From Pseudomonas neustonica (lineage in GTDB: Bacteria; Pseudomonadota; Gammaproteobacteria; Pseudomonadales; Pseudomonadaceae): a stretch of 64,000 nt of DNA. The notes beneath the pieces are model-generated. The model saw nothing but the letters and a program-made list of their open reading frames with translations. It did not search any database and was not told where the DNA came from. The position numbers were made by a program, and so were the translations under genes. Every line of letters starts with the position of its first letter. Position 1 is the first letter of the stretch. The stretch lies in NCBI RefSeq assembly GCF_003797945.1, contig NZ_RKKU01000005.1, forward strand, positions 1 through 64,000, read 5' to 3'. Positions 8,381-17,798 of the stretch are shown piece after piece.

Positions 8381-11300
8381 ATGGAAGTTGTTGTTATCGG
8401 GAATGCTGCTTCAGAGCAATGGATGCGCCGACACGTCGAGAAGCTGGCGTCGCAGGGGCTAGCGTGCCGTTTCCTGGATTGGCAGCGTAACCTGCCGGGT
8501 GATTTTGCGCCTGATTGCTGGCTGGTTGACCTTGATGCCGTGGATACCAGTGACCTGGAAACTCAAGAGTGCTTTAAAAAGCTGCAGGCCGAGCTTGCAG
8601 GCAAGCCTCTGCTCATGATGGCCGAGACCTTCTCTCTCTCGTTGGCACAGTCCGCTTTGACAATGGGCGCGACGCGCTGCCTGGAGAAACCGGTCACACC
8701 CCGAATGCTCTGCGAAACCTGCCTGGGAGTTGGCGTCGGAGAGCCGCACCCTGGCGGCAAGGTGGCTGTTCTTGAAGAACGGCCCAGCGTCTATCATGAA
8801 GTTAACCAGGCATTGGCGGATGTCGGACTGTGTAGTAATCAGCTGCGTGATATTCAGGCAGGTCTTGTGGCGTTACGCCGCTCTCCCCCGGATGCGGTGG
8901 TACTAAGTCACTACCCCGACAGCATCAGCTTTCGAACTGTAATTGATCTGCTGCGGTCCTTTCCTGAAGTCAGCGCGATTCCTGTTTTCCTGCTCAAAGG
9001 AAAAGTTCGAGACACAGACCTCCTGAAGACCTTGAATGGGCTCGTTGATGTTGCTTGGGCGAATAATCCGGAACAGCTGGCGACGGCGATCTACCGCCGC
9101 CTCGCGGCAACTCCGTCAACGAGTACCATCCGTCACCGTCTCTATGAAAGATTTCATGACTATGAGCAGGAGCGACGCGCATTCAACCTGCATGCCATCG
9201 TCAGTAAAACTGACCGAAAGGGTAATATCCTGGAGGTGAACGAAAGGTTCTGTGAGATCAGCGGCTATTCCATGGATGAATTGGTTGGCCAGAATCACAG
9301 AATACTCAAGTCAAGCATTCACTCGCCTGCGTTCTATGGCGATTTATGGGCAACTATCAGTCAGGGTCGGGTCTGGCGCGGTGAAATCTGCAATCGAGCC
9401 AAAGACGGTTCGAACTATTGGGTATCCTCGACCATTGTTCCCTACCTGGATCAGTACGGCAGTCCCTATCAGTACATCGCGGTTCGCAAGGACATCACGC
9501 ACGTCAAAGGCGCGGAGTCCATTATTAGCCAGCAAGGCCAGTTGGCCTCTCGTCTGGGCGAAGCCGGAGCCAGGTTGCTCGATGTCGGCTGGCAAAATGG
9601 CGCACCCGGGCTTCGAGCAGCCTTGGCACCGTTATGCCAACTGCTGCAAGCAGATAGCATTCGTCTGGAGCTATATCAGTCTTATCCCTTTGTGAAGCAT
9701 TGGCCAGACTCGTTGCCGGCCACCAGTACTATGCCAGCATTGCTGATTCAGATGGATGAAGTACCTGTCCCCGAAAGCAGCGTGGGCAAGGCCCTGCTGA
9801 TCGAAGCAGCGCTGTTGATAAATGCTAACCGGGCTGGATCGGTGGGGCTGCATGGCAATGCCAGCACTATCGCCGAAACCTTCACTCAAAGCGGGTTGAT
9901 GGAGCTGCTCGCCAACATTCTGGCTGCAGCACTAACCCGTTGGGGAAGAGAGTACGAGCATGAAAAGGGGCGGGAGCGCCTTCGTATAGCGCAAAAAAAT
10001 TCCAGAATCGGCACTTGGGAATGGAATATAGCGGGCGGTGAGCTTTTCTGGACAGAACAGATCCCCGTGCTTTTTGGTTACAGCGAAGGAGAGCTGCAGA
10101 CGTCTTATGAAAACTTTATCGATGCCGTCCACCCAGACGACCGGGACAAAGTGTCAACCGCGATTCAGGAAACGATTGAGGACGATCGGCCCTATCGTAT
10201 AGAGCACCGCGTTGTCTGGCCAGATGGCAGCATCCGTTGGCTGCTGGAAACCGGAGACATAACCCGCGACGAAACAGGCCGCGCTGTGCAGATGCTCGGA
10301 GTAGTGCAGGATGTGACCGAGCTGCGGGAGGCGGACCTGAAGCTGGAGGGTCAGGCCAGTCTGCTGAACATGCTCCATGACTCGCTCACCGCGTTCGTTC
10401 TCGAAGGGCGATTCCGAAGCACCCTGGATACCATGCTGGGCAATCTGCTTAAGCTTACGGATAGCGAGTTTGGCTACCTGGCGGAAGTTCTCTACGACGA
10501 TAACGCGAAGGCCTACCTAAGAATACAGGCCATATCAGACATCAGTTGGGACGCTGAGTCAGCAGCGAGTTATAGCCGGGTAGGCAAAGACAATTTCGAA
10601 TTTCGTGATCTGGACAATCTTCTGGGTGCCTGCATCCGGGAAGGTGCTCCGGTCATCGCGGATCAGAGAACGGAGGGTTCTGCGTTCACTAACCTACCAG
10701 GAGGCCATCCCGAGATCAGGTCCTTTCTGAGCGTACCCATCTATGTTGGCCCAGAGCTGGTGGGTACGTTTGCTCTGGCTAACCGACAGGGCGGATACGA
10801 TAAAAACCTCATTGAATTTCTTCGTCCATTCACAGCCACTTATGGGGTGATTATCAATTCGCAACGCATGCTGGATATGGAGGAAGTTAACCGCAAGAAT
10901 CTGATTCGCGCCAAGCGTCGAGCGGACCAGGCCAACCGGGCAAAGTCAGAGTTCTTGTCCAGTATGAGTCATGAACTGCGTACACCTCTCAACGCAATAC
11001 AGGGTTTTGGTCAGTTGCTGGAGAATGATTCCGGCCTGGACGAGGAGCAGCAAGACAATGTGCTCGAGATCCTCAATGCAAGCCGGCATCTGCTTATTCT
11101 GATCAACGAAGTGCTCGACCTGGCCAAGGTCGAGTCCGGCAAACTGGAACTGTCACTGGAGGTCATCCAGGTCCACGAACTACTGGAAGAGACCCTGACT
11201 CTGGTTCGGCATTCCGCCCAGTCTCGCAATATCAAGCTACGCATCAAGGATTCCTCTGGGGCCCGAGTGACTGCTGACCGGACCCGCTTGAAGCAAGCTC

Positions 11301-12055
11301 TGTTAAACCTGGTGTCCAACGCCGTCAAATACAATCGGGTGGGCGGCGATGTGGTGATCTCTGCCAAACGGCTTGACGATAACTGGGTAGATATCCGGGT
11401 ATCCGATACGGGGCCGGGGATTGCGCCTTCGCAGATCACAGAGTTGTTTCAACCCTTCAACCGGCTGGGGGCCGAATTGAGCCATATAGAAGGCACGGGG
11501 ATCGGCCTGGCCCTGACTCAGCGGTTGCTGGATCTGATGGGCGGAAGCGTTGGGGTAGAAAGTCAGGTTGGCGAGGGCTCTACATTCTGGCTGCGTCTAC
11601 CTTCCGGGGAGAATGACGATAGCGTCACTACCAGCGCCTCGCCCGTGTTACAGCCAGACAGCCTTGCGGTGGCGGGTAGCGAGGAAAACACAAGAACCGT
11701 TCTTTACATCGAGGACAACCCCGCAAACCTCAAATTGATAGCCCGCATTCTGCAACGCTACGACGGAGCTCATTTATTGACTACCTCCAGCGGGATGGAG
11801 GGGTTTGCCATGGCAAAAGAGCGACAACCGGATATTGTGCTGCTTGATATAAATCTGCCGGATACCGATGGCTATAGCGTTCTGAGGAATTTGAAAGCCA
11901 GCGAAGATACCGCAGATATTCCGGTAGTTGCCCTCACCGCTAACGCCATGCATAGCGAGGTACGCCGTGGTAAACATGCGGGTTTTGATGAATACCTGAC
12001 CAAGCCGATCAGCGTAGACGAGTTGCTCGCTACCCTGGAAAAATATTTGAGGTGA
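8381..12055 (+). CDS. Hybrid sensor histidine kinase (REC-like x2, PAS x2, GAF, HisKA, HATPase, REC)
   Basis: A 1224-residue cytosolic multi-domain kinase with no membrane segment. In order: a receiver-like domain (about 1-120), a second receiver-like domain (125-245), PAS (285-390; EVNERFCEISGYSMDELVGQ), PAS_3 (540-655; FGYSEGELQ and HPDDR), GAF (680-840), HisKA with phospho-accepting histidine in SMSHELRTPLNAIQGF, HATPase with DTGPGIA and GTGIGLALT, and a C-terminal receiver with acceptor aspartate in IVLLDINLPDTDG. The ATG at 8381 is preferred over a TTG fifteen bases upstream. The next gene, eight bases on, is a receiver-HD-GYP protein, so this kinase probably controls cyclic-di-GMP breakdown. 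The unusual point is the tandem receiver-like N-terminus. Confidence 0.85.
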   Translation: MEVVVIGNAASEQWMRRHVEKLASQGLACRFLDWQRNLPGDFAPDCWLVDLDAVDTSDLETQECFKKLQAELAGKPLLMMAETFSLSLAQSALTMGATRCLEKPVTPRMLCETCLGVGVGEPHPGGKVAVLEERPSVYHEVNQALADVGLCSNQLRDIQAGLVALRRSPPDAVVLSHYPDSISFRTVIDLLRSFPEVSAIPVFLLKGKVRDTDLLKTLNGLVDVAWANNPEQLATAIYRRLAATPSTSTIRHRLYERFHDYEQERRAFNLHAIVSKTDRKGNILEVNERFCEISGYSMDELVGQNHRILKSSIHSPAFYGDLWATISQGRVWRGEICNRAKDGSNYWVSSTIVPYLDQYGSPYQYIAVRKDITHVKGAESIISQQGQLASRLGEAGARLLDVGWQNGAPGLRAALAPLCQLLQADSIRLELYQSYPFVKHWPDSLPATSTMPALLIQMDEVPVPESSVGKALLIEAALLINANRAGSVGLHGNASTIAETFTQSGLMELLANILAAALTRWGREYEHEKGRERLRIAQKNSRIGTWEWNIAGGELFWTEQIPVLFGYSEGELQTSYENFIDAVHPDDRDKVSTAIQETIEDDRPYRIEHRVVWPDGSIRWLLETGDITRDETGRAVQMLGVVQDVTELREADLKLEGQASLLNMLHDSLTAFVLEGRFRSTLDTMLGNLLKLTDSEFGYLAEVLYDDNAKAYLRIQAISDISWDAESAASYSRVGKDNFEFRDLDNLLGACIREGAPVIADQRTEGSAFTNLPGGHPEIRSFLSVPIYVGPELVGTFALANRQGGYDKNLIEFLRPFTATYGVIINSQRMLDMEEVNRKNLIRAKRRADQANRAKSEFLSSMSHELRTPLNAIQGFGQLLENDSGLDEEQQDNVLEILNASRHLLILINEVLDLAKVESGKLELSLEVIQVHELLEETLTLVRHSAQSRNIKLRIKDSSGARVTADRTRLKQALLNLVSNAVKYNRVGGDVVISAKRLDDNWVDIRVSDTGPGIAPSQITELFQPFNRLGAELSHIEGTGIGLALTQRLLDLMGGSVGVESQVGEGSTFWLRLPSGENDDSVTTSASPVLQPDSLAVAGSEENTRTVLYIEDNPANLKLIARILQRYDGAHLLTTSSGMEGFAMAKERQPDIVLLDINLPDTDGYSVLRNLKASEDTADIPVVALTANAMHSEVRRGKHAGFDEYLTKPISVDELLATLEKYLR

Positions 12056-12062
12056 TCTGGAT

Positions 12063-13127
12063 ATGTCTGCATTCCATGATGTCGATCTGTATGACCAAAC
12101 CATATTAGTGGTTGATGATGAGCCGGTGAACCTGAAACTGCTGGAACGTATTCTCTCCTCTGAGGGTTATCGACATATTGTTTCTATCAGTGACCCTATG
12201 CAGGTTTTGCCGGCGTACAAGCAACACCAGCCAGCGCTGATCCTGCTGGACCTGAACATGCCCGGCCTGAACGGATTTCAGGTGATGGAACAATTGGCCG
12301 AGCTGAAGGATTTGATTGCACCTCCCATCGTGGTGCTGACAGCGCAAAGCCAACAGGATTCGCTATTGTGTGCACTTCAGCATGGCGCCCGTGACTATGT
12401 GACCAAGCCGTTTGACCGGCGTGAACTACTGATGAGAGTCCGTAATTTTCTGGATGCTCATGTGACTCACCGTCTGGTAAGGGATCAGAAAGAGCACCTG
12501 GAAGCGCTGGTCAAGGAAAGAACCAGTGAGCTTCACGACACGCGGTTGCAGATAATCCGCCGTCTTGGTCATGCTGCAGAGTATCGGGACGAAGAAACCG
12601 GCAACCACATTGTGCGGATGAGTAAGATGTGTGCCCTGCTCGCAAGCAAATTAGGATGGTCCGAAGCCCAATGTGATCTCATTCTTCAAGCCAGCCCGAT
12701 GCACGATGTTGGCAAGATCGGCATACCGGATGCCATCCTTCTGAAGCCCGGAAAGTTGCAGTCAGACGAGTGGGAGACAATGAAGACCCATGCAGAAATA
12801 GGTGCGCGTTTGCTGGATGGAAACGACAGTGATCTGTTGACCATGGCCAGGGAAATTGCGTTAAGCCATCATGAGAAGTGGGACGGTAGCGGTTATCCTC
12901 TGGGCCTGTCTGACACAACAATACCCCTGTCCGGACGAATAGCAGCACTTGCCGATGTTTTCGATGCTTTGACTTCACGGCGGCCCTATAAGGAAGCCTG
13001 GTCGGTTACCGATGCTGTTGATCTTATCCGAAATAATCGGGGGCGCCATTTTGATCCCGACCTTGTCGATCTGTTTCTGGCAGATGTCGACAGCTTTGTG
13101 CGGATCAAGGATGCATACATTGATTAG
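12063..13127 (+). CDS. Response regulator with HD-GYP cyclic-di-GMP phosphodiesterase domain
   Basis: The protein has 354 residues. Residues about 15-135 form a receiver whose phosphorylated aspartate is in LILLDLNMPG. A coiled linker follows (HLEALVKERTSELHDTRLQI), then an HD-GYP domain with HDVGKIGIPD and HHEKWDGSGYP, the metal-binding and signature motifs of active enzymes. It would hydrolyse cyclic-di-GMP on phosphorylation, as RpfG does, lowering the sessile-lifestyle signal. It starts eight bases after the hybrid kinase stop, with GAGGTG overlapping that stop, so the two form an operon and are presumably a cognate pair. Confidence 0.87.
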   Translation: MSAFHDVDLYDQTILVVDDEPVNLKLLERILSSEGYRHIVSISDPMQVLPAYKQHQPALILLDLNMPGLNGFQVMEQLAELKDLIAPPIVVLTAQSQQDSLLCALQHGARDYVTKPFDRRELLMRVRNFLDAHVTHRLVRDQKEHLEALVKERTSELHDTRLQIIRRLGHAAEYRDEETGNHIVRMSKMCALLASKLGWSEAQCDLILQASPMHDVGKIGIPDAILLKPGKLQSDEWETMKTHAEIGARLLDGNDSDLLTMAREIALSHHEKWDGSGYPLGLSDTTIPLSGRIAALADVFDALTSRRPYKEAWSVTDAVDLIRNNRGRHFDPDLVDLFLADVDSFVRIKDAYID

Positions 13128-13220
13128 CGCCAAGCACTCCATCTAGCTGCAGGCGCATTACCCCGGCGTTGCTACAGATCGCTCCTGATGCTGCAGCCGG
13201 GTTCAGCACAATTGTCGTTA

Positions 13221-14258
13221 CTAATTACAGACCGGCTCTTTGTTACTGACCAGCCAACGACTTTCGGCGCTACCAACAGGGTCGCGAAGGACTTTTACGT
13301 TATGTCTGTTTTTTTCTAAACGAGCCAGAACTGACAATGTGTCTTTCGGGTATTCACCGAAGGCCGCGTAATAGTAATTAGAGAATCGACCCGTATGTAA
13401 AAAGCCCCACTTCATCGCCTGCTGCGCAATCGTCGTTTTCTCGGGATAGCTCTGAATTATCGCTTCTCGTGCCTTGATCAAGCGCCGCCCCCTGACATAT
13501 TGATAGGGCGATTGGCCAATGTAATCGTGCATCAGATAGTGCAGATTTCGGATGCTCAAGCCGGATCGCTTTGCGATAGATTCGATATCGACTTGGTGCA
13601 AAAGCTCCTCGTTCATCAGCGCAATAGCTTTGCAGACGCGGCGATCATCGCTGATTTTTTTTCGAGGCTTAACCGAGGACAAACATCCGGGCTCGATTAA
13701 TTCATGTAGGAGCCTGTTGAGGTTTTCCAGTTGTTTTTGGGCATGCTGATAGTTTTTGAAGAAGGGCGTCGCACCTAAAAACAAATGTAAAATATCTAAC
13801 AATTGTGCCTGGCTTCGCTCAAAAGAATAACGATAGCCGCTACCGTTTAAGGTATTCAGCTGTATAGCGAATACATGAGTCTCACCTGACAGGGTAGCCC
13901 GGAAGTCCTCGTGGGGATCAAGCACGAACGGTTTCCAGGGGTCGCATATGTATCGGGAACTGCCGGTCTCGAAGTCTATTCTGCCCGCAATTGGCATGAT
14001 TATAGCCGCTGCCCCGCCGTTGACCCCTGAAATGATACTGCTTTTATTCAGGTACGCTCCGACTGCATTCAAACTATGCGATGAAACAAAGGACAGCCTT
14101 GCTCTAAATCCAGTATTGACCAGCGGCACCAAAAATTTTTGGGAAATGATGGGTAGATGCGTGCTCTCCTGTAGGGCAGAGAGCCAAATTTCAGGGTCAG
14201 ATGTGTCTAGCCGTAAAAAGTGCTCAAGCAAGAATTCTTGACTACTGCAGAGGTCCAT
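13221..14258 (-). CDS. AraC-family transcriptional regulator
   Basis: The protein has 345 residues. The C-terminal 110 contain two helix-turn-helix motifs of the AraC/XylS type: DIESIAKRSGLSIRNLHYLM, then a second with AMKWGFLHTGRFSNYYYAAF ending at the GEYPKDTL motif, which matches the F..(Y/R)(F/Y)GE.P consensus. The N-terminal region (about 30-200) resembles the AraC-binding-like domain of regulators such as OruR and FeaR. Its ligand is unknown. It converges on the HD-GYP gene and is not adjacent to an obvious target, since 590 bases of empty DNA lie upstream. Regulation and target are therefore undetermined. Confidence 0.85.
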   Translation of the reverse strand: MDLCSSQEFLLEHFLRLDTSDPEIWLSALQESTHLPIISQKFLVPLVNTGFRARLSFVSSHSLNAVGAYLNKSSIISGVNGGAAAIIMPIAGRIDFETGSSRYICDPWKPFVLDPHEDFRATLSGETHVFAIQLNTLNGSGYRYSFERSQAQLLDILHLFLGATPFFKNYQHAQKQLENLNRLLHELIEPGCLSSVKPRKKISDDRRVCKAIALMNEELLHQVDIESIAKRSGLSIRNLHYLMHDYIGQSPYQYVRGRRLIKAREAIIQSYPEKTTIAQQAMKWGFLHTGRFSNYYYAAFGEYPKDTLSVLARLEKNRHNVKVLRDPVGSAESRWLVSNKEPVCN

Positions 14259-14851
14259 ACAAATACCTTATGATTTACGCGGGTATTATATGGCAAAAAC
14301 TCCTCATTTCTTATCCGATTCCTGCACTTTACAACGTTAAGTGACAGAAAAGGCTTTTGTAGCACCATCATACCGCCGATTGGGTTCCACCCGTCACCCC
14401 GGAAGGTTGTAAAACGCCTGTGCGCAGTCAACGCGCCCTCAACGATCTAGCAGGCGCTACCGTTGAGCGATTCCTGGACCTGTTTCCCTTCGACATTGCC
14501 TGCGGTCGTTTCATGCTTGTCAGCGTGAGTGGCCTGCTGTTTGCCAACCGCCTCAGTTGCTCATCAAGCGTCTGCCCCTGAAGCAGCCAACAACGACGCA
14601 ACTGTTTTATCAGCGCCTACAATTCATTTCGTCCCACCTCAGAGAGCAGCACTAGGCTGGCTACCTCTTGCTTGAAAAAGGATGAAAAAGTGCATCGTTT
14701 TCAGATCATCGGACGCCTTGTTTAGCGAGCTGATTTTACCATCTACGTTGGTGCGCGGGATCGCAAGACTACTAAACCCTCACTTTTGCGTCTATCGGCT
14801 GTTGGGCCAAGAGATAGAATTACGCTGGGATGCCAGCGGCATCGCCACTAC
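14259..14851. other. Intergenic, no gene recognised
   Basis: These 593 bases separate the AraC gene from the end of the SDR gene. The first 100 bases should hold the AraC promoter. The stretch 14440-14640 gives a protein-like frame (ERFLDLFPFDIACGRFMLVS) that stops quickly and matches nothing I know; it may be a relic. Frames crossing into the SDR gene are shadows of it. Confidence 0.45.
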
Positions 14852-15595
14852 TCACCATGGCTGCTTCGCTGGACCGACTGTGAACTCGTTGATGGTCATG
14901 TCTTCGGGCTGGTCGATCGCAAAGGCAACGACACTGGCGATCCGATCTGGCGAGATACCGAACTTGTCATACACGCCCTGCATCTGGTCCAGCGATGCCT
15001 GGTCGGTGAAGGTGGTCAGCAGCTCGGTATTGATCGCCGCCGGATAGATAGTCGCGGTACGGATGTTGGTGCCCTCCATGGCGGATTCCATGCGCAGGAC
15101 TTCCATGAAATCGCGCACGAACCACTTGGTGCCGCCATAAACTGCGCCGCCCGGGTATGCTTTGAGACCCGCAACCGATGAGGTAGCGATAACATGGCCA
15201 GACTTCTGCGCCAGGAATTCGGGCAGTACCGCCGCAACGCCATTGAGCACGCCTTTGATGTTGACGTCGACCATCTGGTGCCACTCGTCAGTCTTGAGTG
15301 CGGAGAGTGGCGAATTTGGCATCAAACCCGCGTTCAGGAAAATAACGTCTACGCGGCCAAAGCTGTCTTTGGCCAGCTTGACGATGGTGTCGTTCTCGGG
15401 CTGCTGGGTGACATCCAACGCTTGATATATGGCCTGGCCACCGGACTGCTTAATCTCGTCGGCGATGCGCTTCAGGTTGTCTGTGCGGCGCGCGCCGAGC
15501 ACGACCTTGGCACCTTTACTGGCGAGCAGCTTGGCGGTGGCCTCGCCGATGCCGGAGGATGCGCCGGTGATGATGACGACTTTATCTTTGATCAT
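14852..15595 (-). CDS. Short-chain dehydrogenase/reductase
   Basis: A 247-residue classical SDR oxidoreductase. The cofactor motif TGASSGIG is at residues 10-17. An ARR after the second strand suggests preference for NADP(H). The NAG motif is in FLNAGLMP, the catalytic serine in ATSSVAG, and the active-site tyrosine and lysine in YGGTK. The length is that of the family. The substrate cannot be told; close relatives include YdfG- and clavaldehyde-dehydrogenase-like enzymes acting on small hydroxy acids or aldehydes. The start has AGGAGA six bases upstream. It is the last of three minus-strand genes with the cyclophilin-like and MFS genes, but 230 bases separate it from them. Confidence 0.88.
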   Translation of the reverse strand: MIKDKVVIITGASSGIGEATAKLLASKGAKVVLGARRTDNLKRIADEIKQSGGQAIYQALDVTQQPENDTIVKLAKDSFGRVDVIFLNAGLMPNSPLSALKTDEWHQMVDVNIKGVLNGVAAVLPEFLAQKSGHVIATSSVAGLKAYPGGAVYGGTKWFVRDFMEVLRMESAMEGTNIRTATIYPAAINTELLTTFTDQASLDQMQGVYDKFGISPDRIASVVAFAIDQPEDMTINEFTVGPAKQPW

Positions 15596-15827
15596 TATGT
15601 TTCTCCTGGTTCAGGCTGCACGTGACGCGAAGTTAGGTGTGCCGGACAAAAATCCACACACCTCTGAGGTTTGTGAGTCCAGCTGACATTCGGTCAAACA
15701 GTATCTTGTCTATCTGATCATACAGATCGACGTGACTGGCTGACGTTATTCATTTCTGAGCTGGTTTTTCTACATTCTCGTGTCGTGCTCGCTTTGCACT
15801 GCACCGTTCACTGCCTGGGTTCGGCTA

Positions 15828-16376
15828 CTAATTCTTGGAAAACGTGATGTTCGCATCACCGGGGCCAAGCGCCTGTGCCAGGCCGTCTGGGTCGTCTACG
15901 TGGCCAAGACGGGTGTAGGAATAAGACGAGTTGAAGCTCAGATAAAAGACCACCAGAGTGCTTGACCCGTAGAGCATCAGGTCGCCGTTGCGGATCGTTT
16001 TGGGCCGGCTGGCGTTGGACGGTAACGCCCGTGGCAACTGCGCGTGCTTCTCGTTGTCGTTGAGGTCGGACATGTTGATCGTGAGCGGCAGCATCGCGGC
16101 AAACTCGCGAGCCGCCTCGGTATCAGCCAGGGTAATGGCGAAGCGGTGTTCGCCGATGATCATCCACATACTAGCCTCCTCCGGTTGGACAGTGGCCGCA
16201 GCGGTTGCCGCGCTGCGCAAGCTTGACGCGCCAGGCTGAGCGGCGGCGCAGGCGCCGAACACAAACAGGCCGCACAGCAGGGCTGCCCCATGAAAGACTC
16301 GCTGACTACACGCGGGGTGTTTTTTTCTGCCGATGTAGTATTGGCTGCAGCAAGTGGTGCTAAAAGATGCCTTCAT
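15828..16376 (-). CDS. Secreted cyclophilin-like fold protein
   Basis: The protein has 182 residues. The N-terminus has a long basic region and a hydrophobic stretch (ALLCGLFVFGACAAAQPG), so it is exported; a lipobox reading FGAC is imperfect, and cleavage by signal peptidase I is equally possible. Residues about 68-182 match the bacterial cyclophilin-like family: WMIIGEHRFAITLADTEAAR, then LPLTINMSDLNDNEKHAQLP and GDLMLYGSSTLVVFYLSF. These proteins share the fold of cyclophilins but often lack isomerase residues; their function is poorly known. The start is supported by AGGAGA upstream. It lies 24 bases after the MFS exporter gene and is probably cotranscribed with it. Confidence 0.75.
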   Translation of the reverse strand: MKASFSTTCCSQYYIGRKKHPACSQRVFHGAALLCGLFVFGACAAAQPGASSLRSAATAAATVQPEEASMWMIIGEHRFAITLADTEAAREFAAMLPLTINMSDLNDNEKHAQLPRALPSNASRPKTIRNGDLMLYGSSTLVVFYLSFNSSYSYTRLGHVDDPDGLAQALGPGDANITFSKN

Positions 16377-16399
16377 TGGGTTCTCCTGGGATGCGCAGC

Positions 16400-17620
16400 T
16401 CAGGCCACTTCCCGGGGCTGAACGCGTGAAGTCAGAAAGGCGAGTAAGGCCGCGAACAGCAACACAAGCGCACTCGCCCCGAAGGCGCTCTGGTAGCCTG
16501 CCGAGTCAAAAAGCATCCCACCCAGGGTCGAACCCAAGGCAATGGACAACTGGATCACTGCTACCATCAGGCCTCCGCCAGCCTCGGCCTGGTCCGGCAT
16601 GACGTCGGCAATCCAACTCCACCAGGCAACAGGCGCGGCGGTCGCCAGCAAACCCCACAGGCCCAGTAGCGTCGCGACGGCGGCCATCCAGGTCCCGAAG
16701 AAAATTAGCGCTACAGCGATCACCGCCATCAACAAGGGTGTCACAACCAGCACCTTGTAGAGGCCGCGATTGAGCATAAAACCAATCAGCGCGGTGCCGA
16801 TGAAACCCGCTATGCCTATCGCCAGCAGGATAAGCGACAGCGTGGACACACCGACCTGCGTCACCGTTTCGAGGAACGGCCGCACATAGGTAAAGAGAAC
16901 AAACTGCCCCATGAAGAAAGCGCCACAGGCACCGATGCCCAAGGCAACGGTTCGATTTTTGAGTACCTTGAAAACATTACCTGAACCGGGCGCGCGCTCC
17001 TGGGCAGGCATGTCCGGCAAGCTGATCCACTGCCAGACAAGGGCCACAGTCGCCAATGGCACCAGACAAAAGAAGGCGCCGCGCCAACCCATGACTGAGC
17101 CGAGGTAAGCGCCAAGCGGCGCAGCGATGACCATTGCCAGCGCGTTGCCACCGTTGAAGATCGCCAGTGCGCGCGGCAGCCGTGCGACAGGCACCAGGCG
17201 CATGGCGGTAGCCGCTGACAACGACCAGAAGCCACCGATGACCACACCTATGAGCGCCCGGCCTAGCATGTAGATTAGATAGTTTGGCGCCAGCGCAACC
17301 ACGACGCCGGACACCGCCATCAGCGTAGTCAGGCCGATTAGCAATGTCTTGCGGTTCATTCCGCCCGCCAACGTCGAGATCGACAGACTGGTCAGTACCG
17401 CGAGCGCACCTGAGATCGCAATGCCTTGCCCAGCCATCCCCTCACTGACGAGAAGATCGGTCGCAATCGGCGTCAGCAGGCTGACCGGCATAAACTCTGA
17501 AGCAATCAGTGCGAAGACGCACAGCGACATCGCGAAGACGCCGCTCCAATTAGCTGGCGGCGCTGCGGTAGGCTGAATAGAAGCGGCCGTGGGCAGGGCC
17601 TCACCTGTGTGGGTCGTCAT
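16400..17620 (-). CDS. MFS efflux transporter (AraJ/NepI/SotB-like)
   Basis: A 406-residue inner-membrane exporter of the major facilitator superfamily with twelve predicted helices. The first helix has the ASEFMPVSLL pattern of the drug/sugar/purine efflux branch (NepI, SotB, AraJ), the 2-3 loop is a weakened GG.NRKTL, and helices 4-5 contain GRALIGVVIGGFW and NGGNALAMVIAAPLGAYLG. The substrate is unknown; purine ribosides or drugs are typical for relatives. The ATG at 17620 (MTTHTGEA) is preferred to an upstream GTG. A LysR gene is divergent 178 bases away and likely regulates it; the cyclophilin-like gene follows. Confidence 0.85.
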   Translation of the reverse strand: MTTHTGEALPTAASIQPTAAPPANWSGVFAMSLCVFALIASEFMPVSLLTPIATDLLVSEGMAGQGIAISGALAVLTSLSISTLAGGMNRKTLLIGLTTLMAVSGVVVALAPNYLIYMLGRALIGVVIGGFWSLSAATAMRLVPVARLPRALAIFNGGNALAMVIAAPLGAYLGSVMGWRGAFFCLVPLATVALVWQWISLPDMPAQERAPGSGNVFKVLKNRTVALGIGACGAFFMGQFVLFTYVRPFLETVTQVGVSTLSLILLAIGIAGFIGTALIGFMLNRGLYKVLVVTPLLMAVIAVALIFFGTWMAAVATLLGLWGLLATAAPVAWWSWIADVMPDQAEAGGGLMVAVIQLSIALGSTLGGMLFDSAGYQSAFGASALVLLFAALLAFLTSRVQPREVA

Positions 17621-17750
17621 AAATACACTGCTCTCTGCTATCGGTAGGAAACGCCATACGACCACCAAAGCTTGGCGGCTGGCTTTTCAGTGCTTGTATG
17701 ATCAACCTCAAGATCCGGCCAGACTAGCTAATGTATTCTTATATAGCTTA

Positions 17751-17763
17751 TTAGCTCAGCTAA
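17751..17763. promoter_or_regulatory. Candidate LysR operator (perfect 13-bp palindrome)
   Basis: TTAGCTCAGCTAA is a perfect inverted repeat around a central C, in the 178-base gap between the divergent MFS and LysR genes. A half-copy (TAGCTAAT) lies about 27 bases to the left. Its place and shape fit a LysR-type T-N11-A binding site serving both promoters. Confidence 0.55.
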
Positions 17764-17798
17764 TTAATATTAGGTCGGATTTTATGGGAAACTGATCC

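Noticed and set aside
14682-15181. Plus-strand frames of 120-130 codons
   Set aside because: They are shadows of the SDR gene on the other strand.
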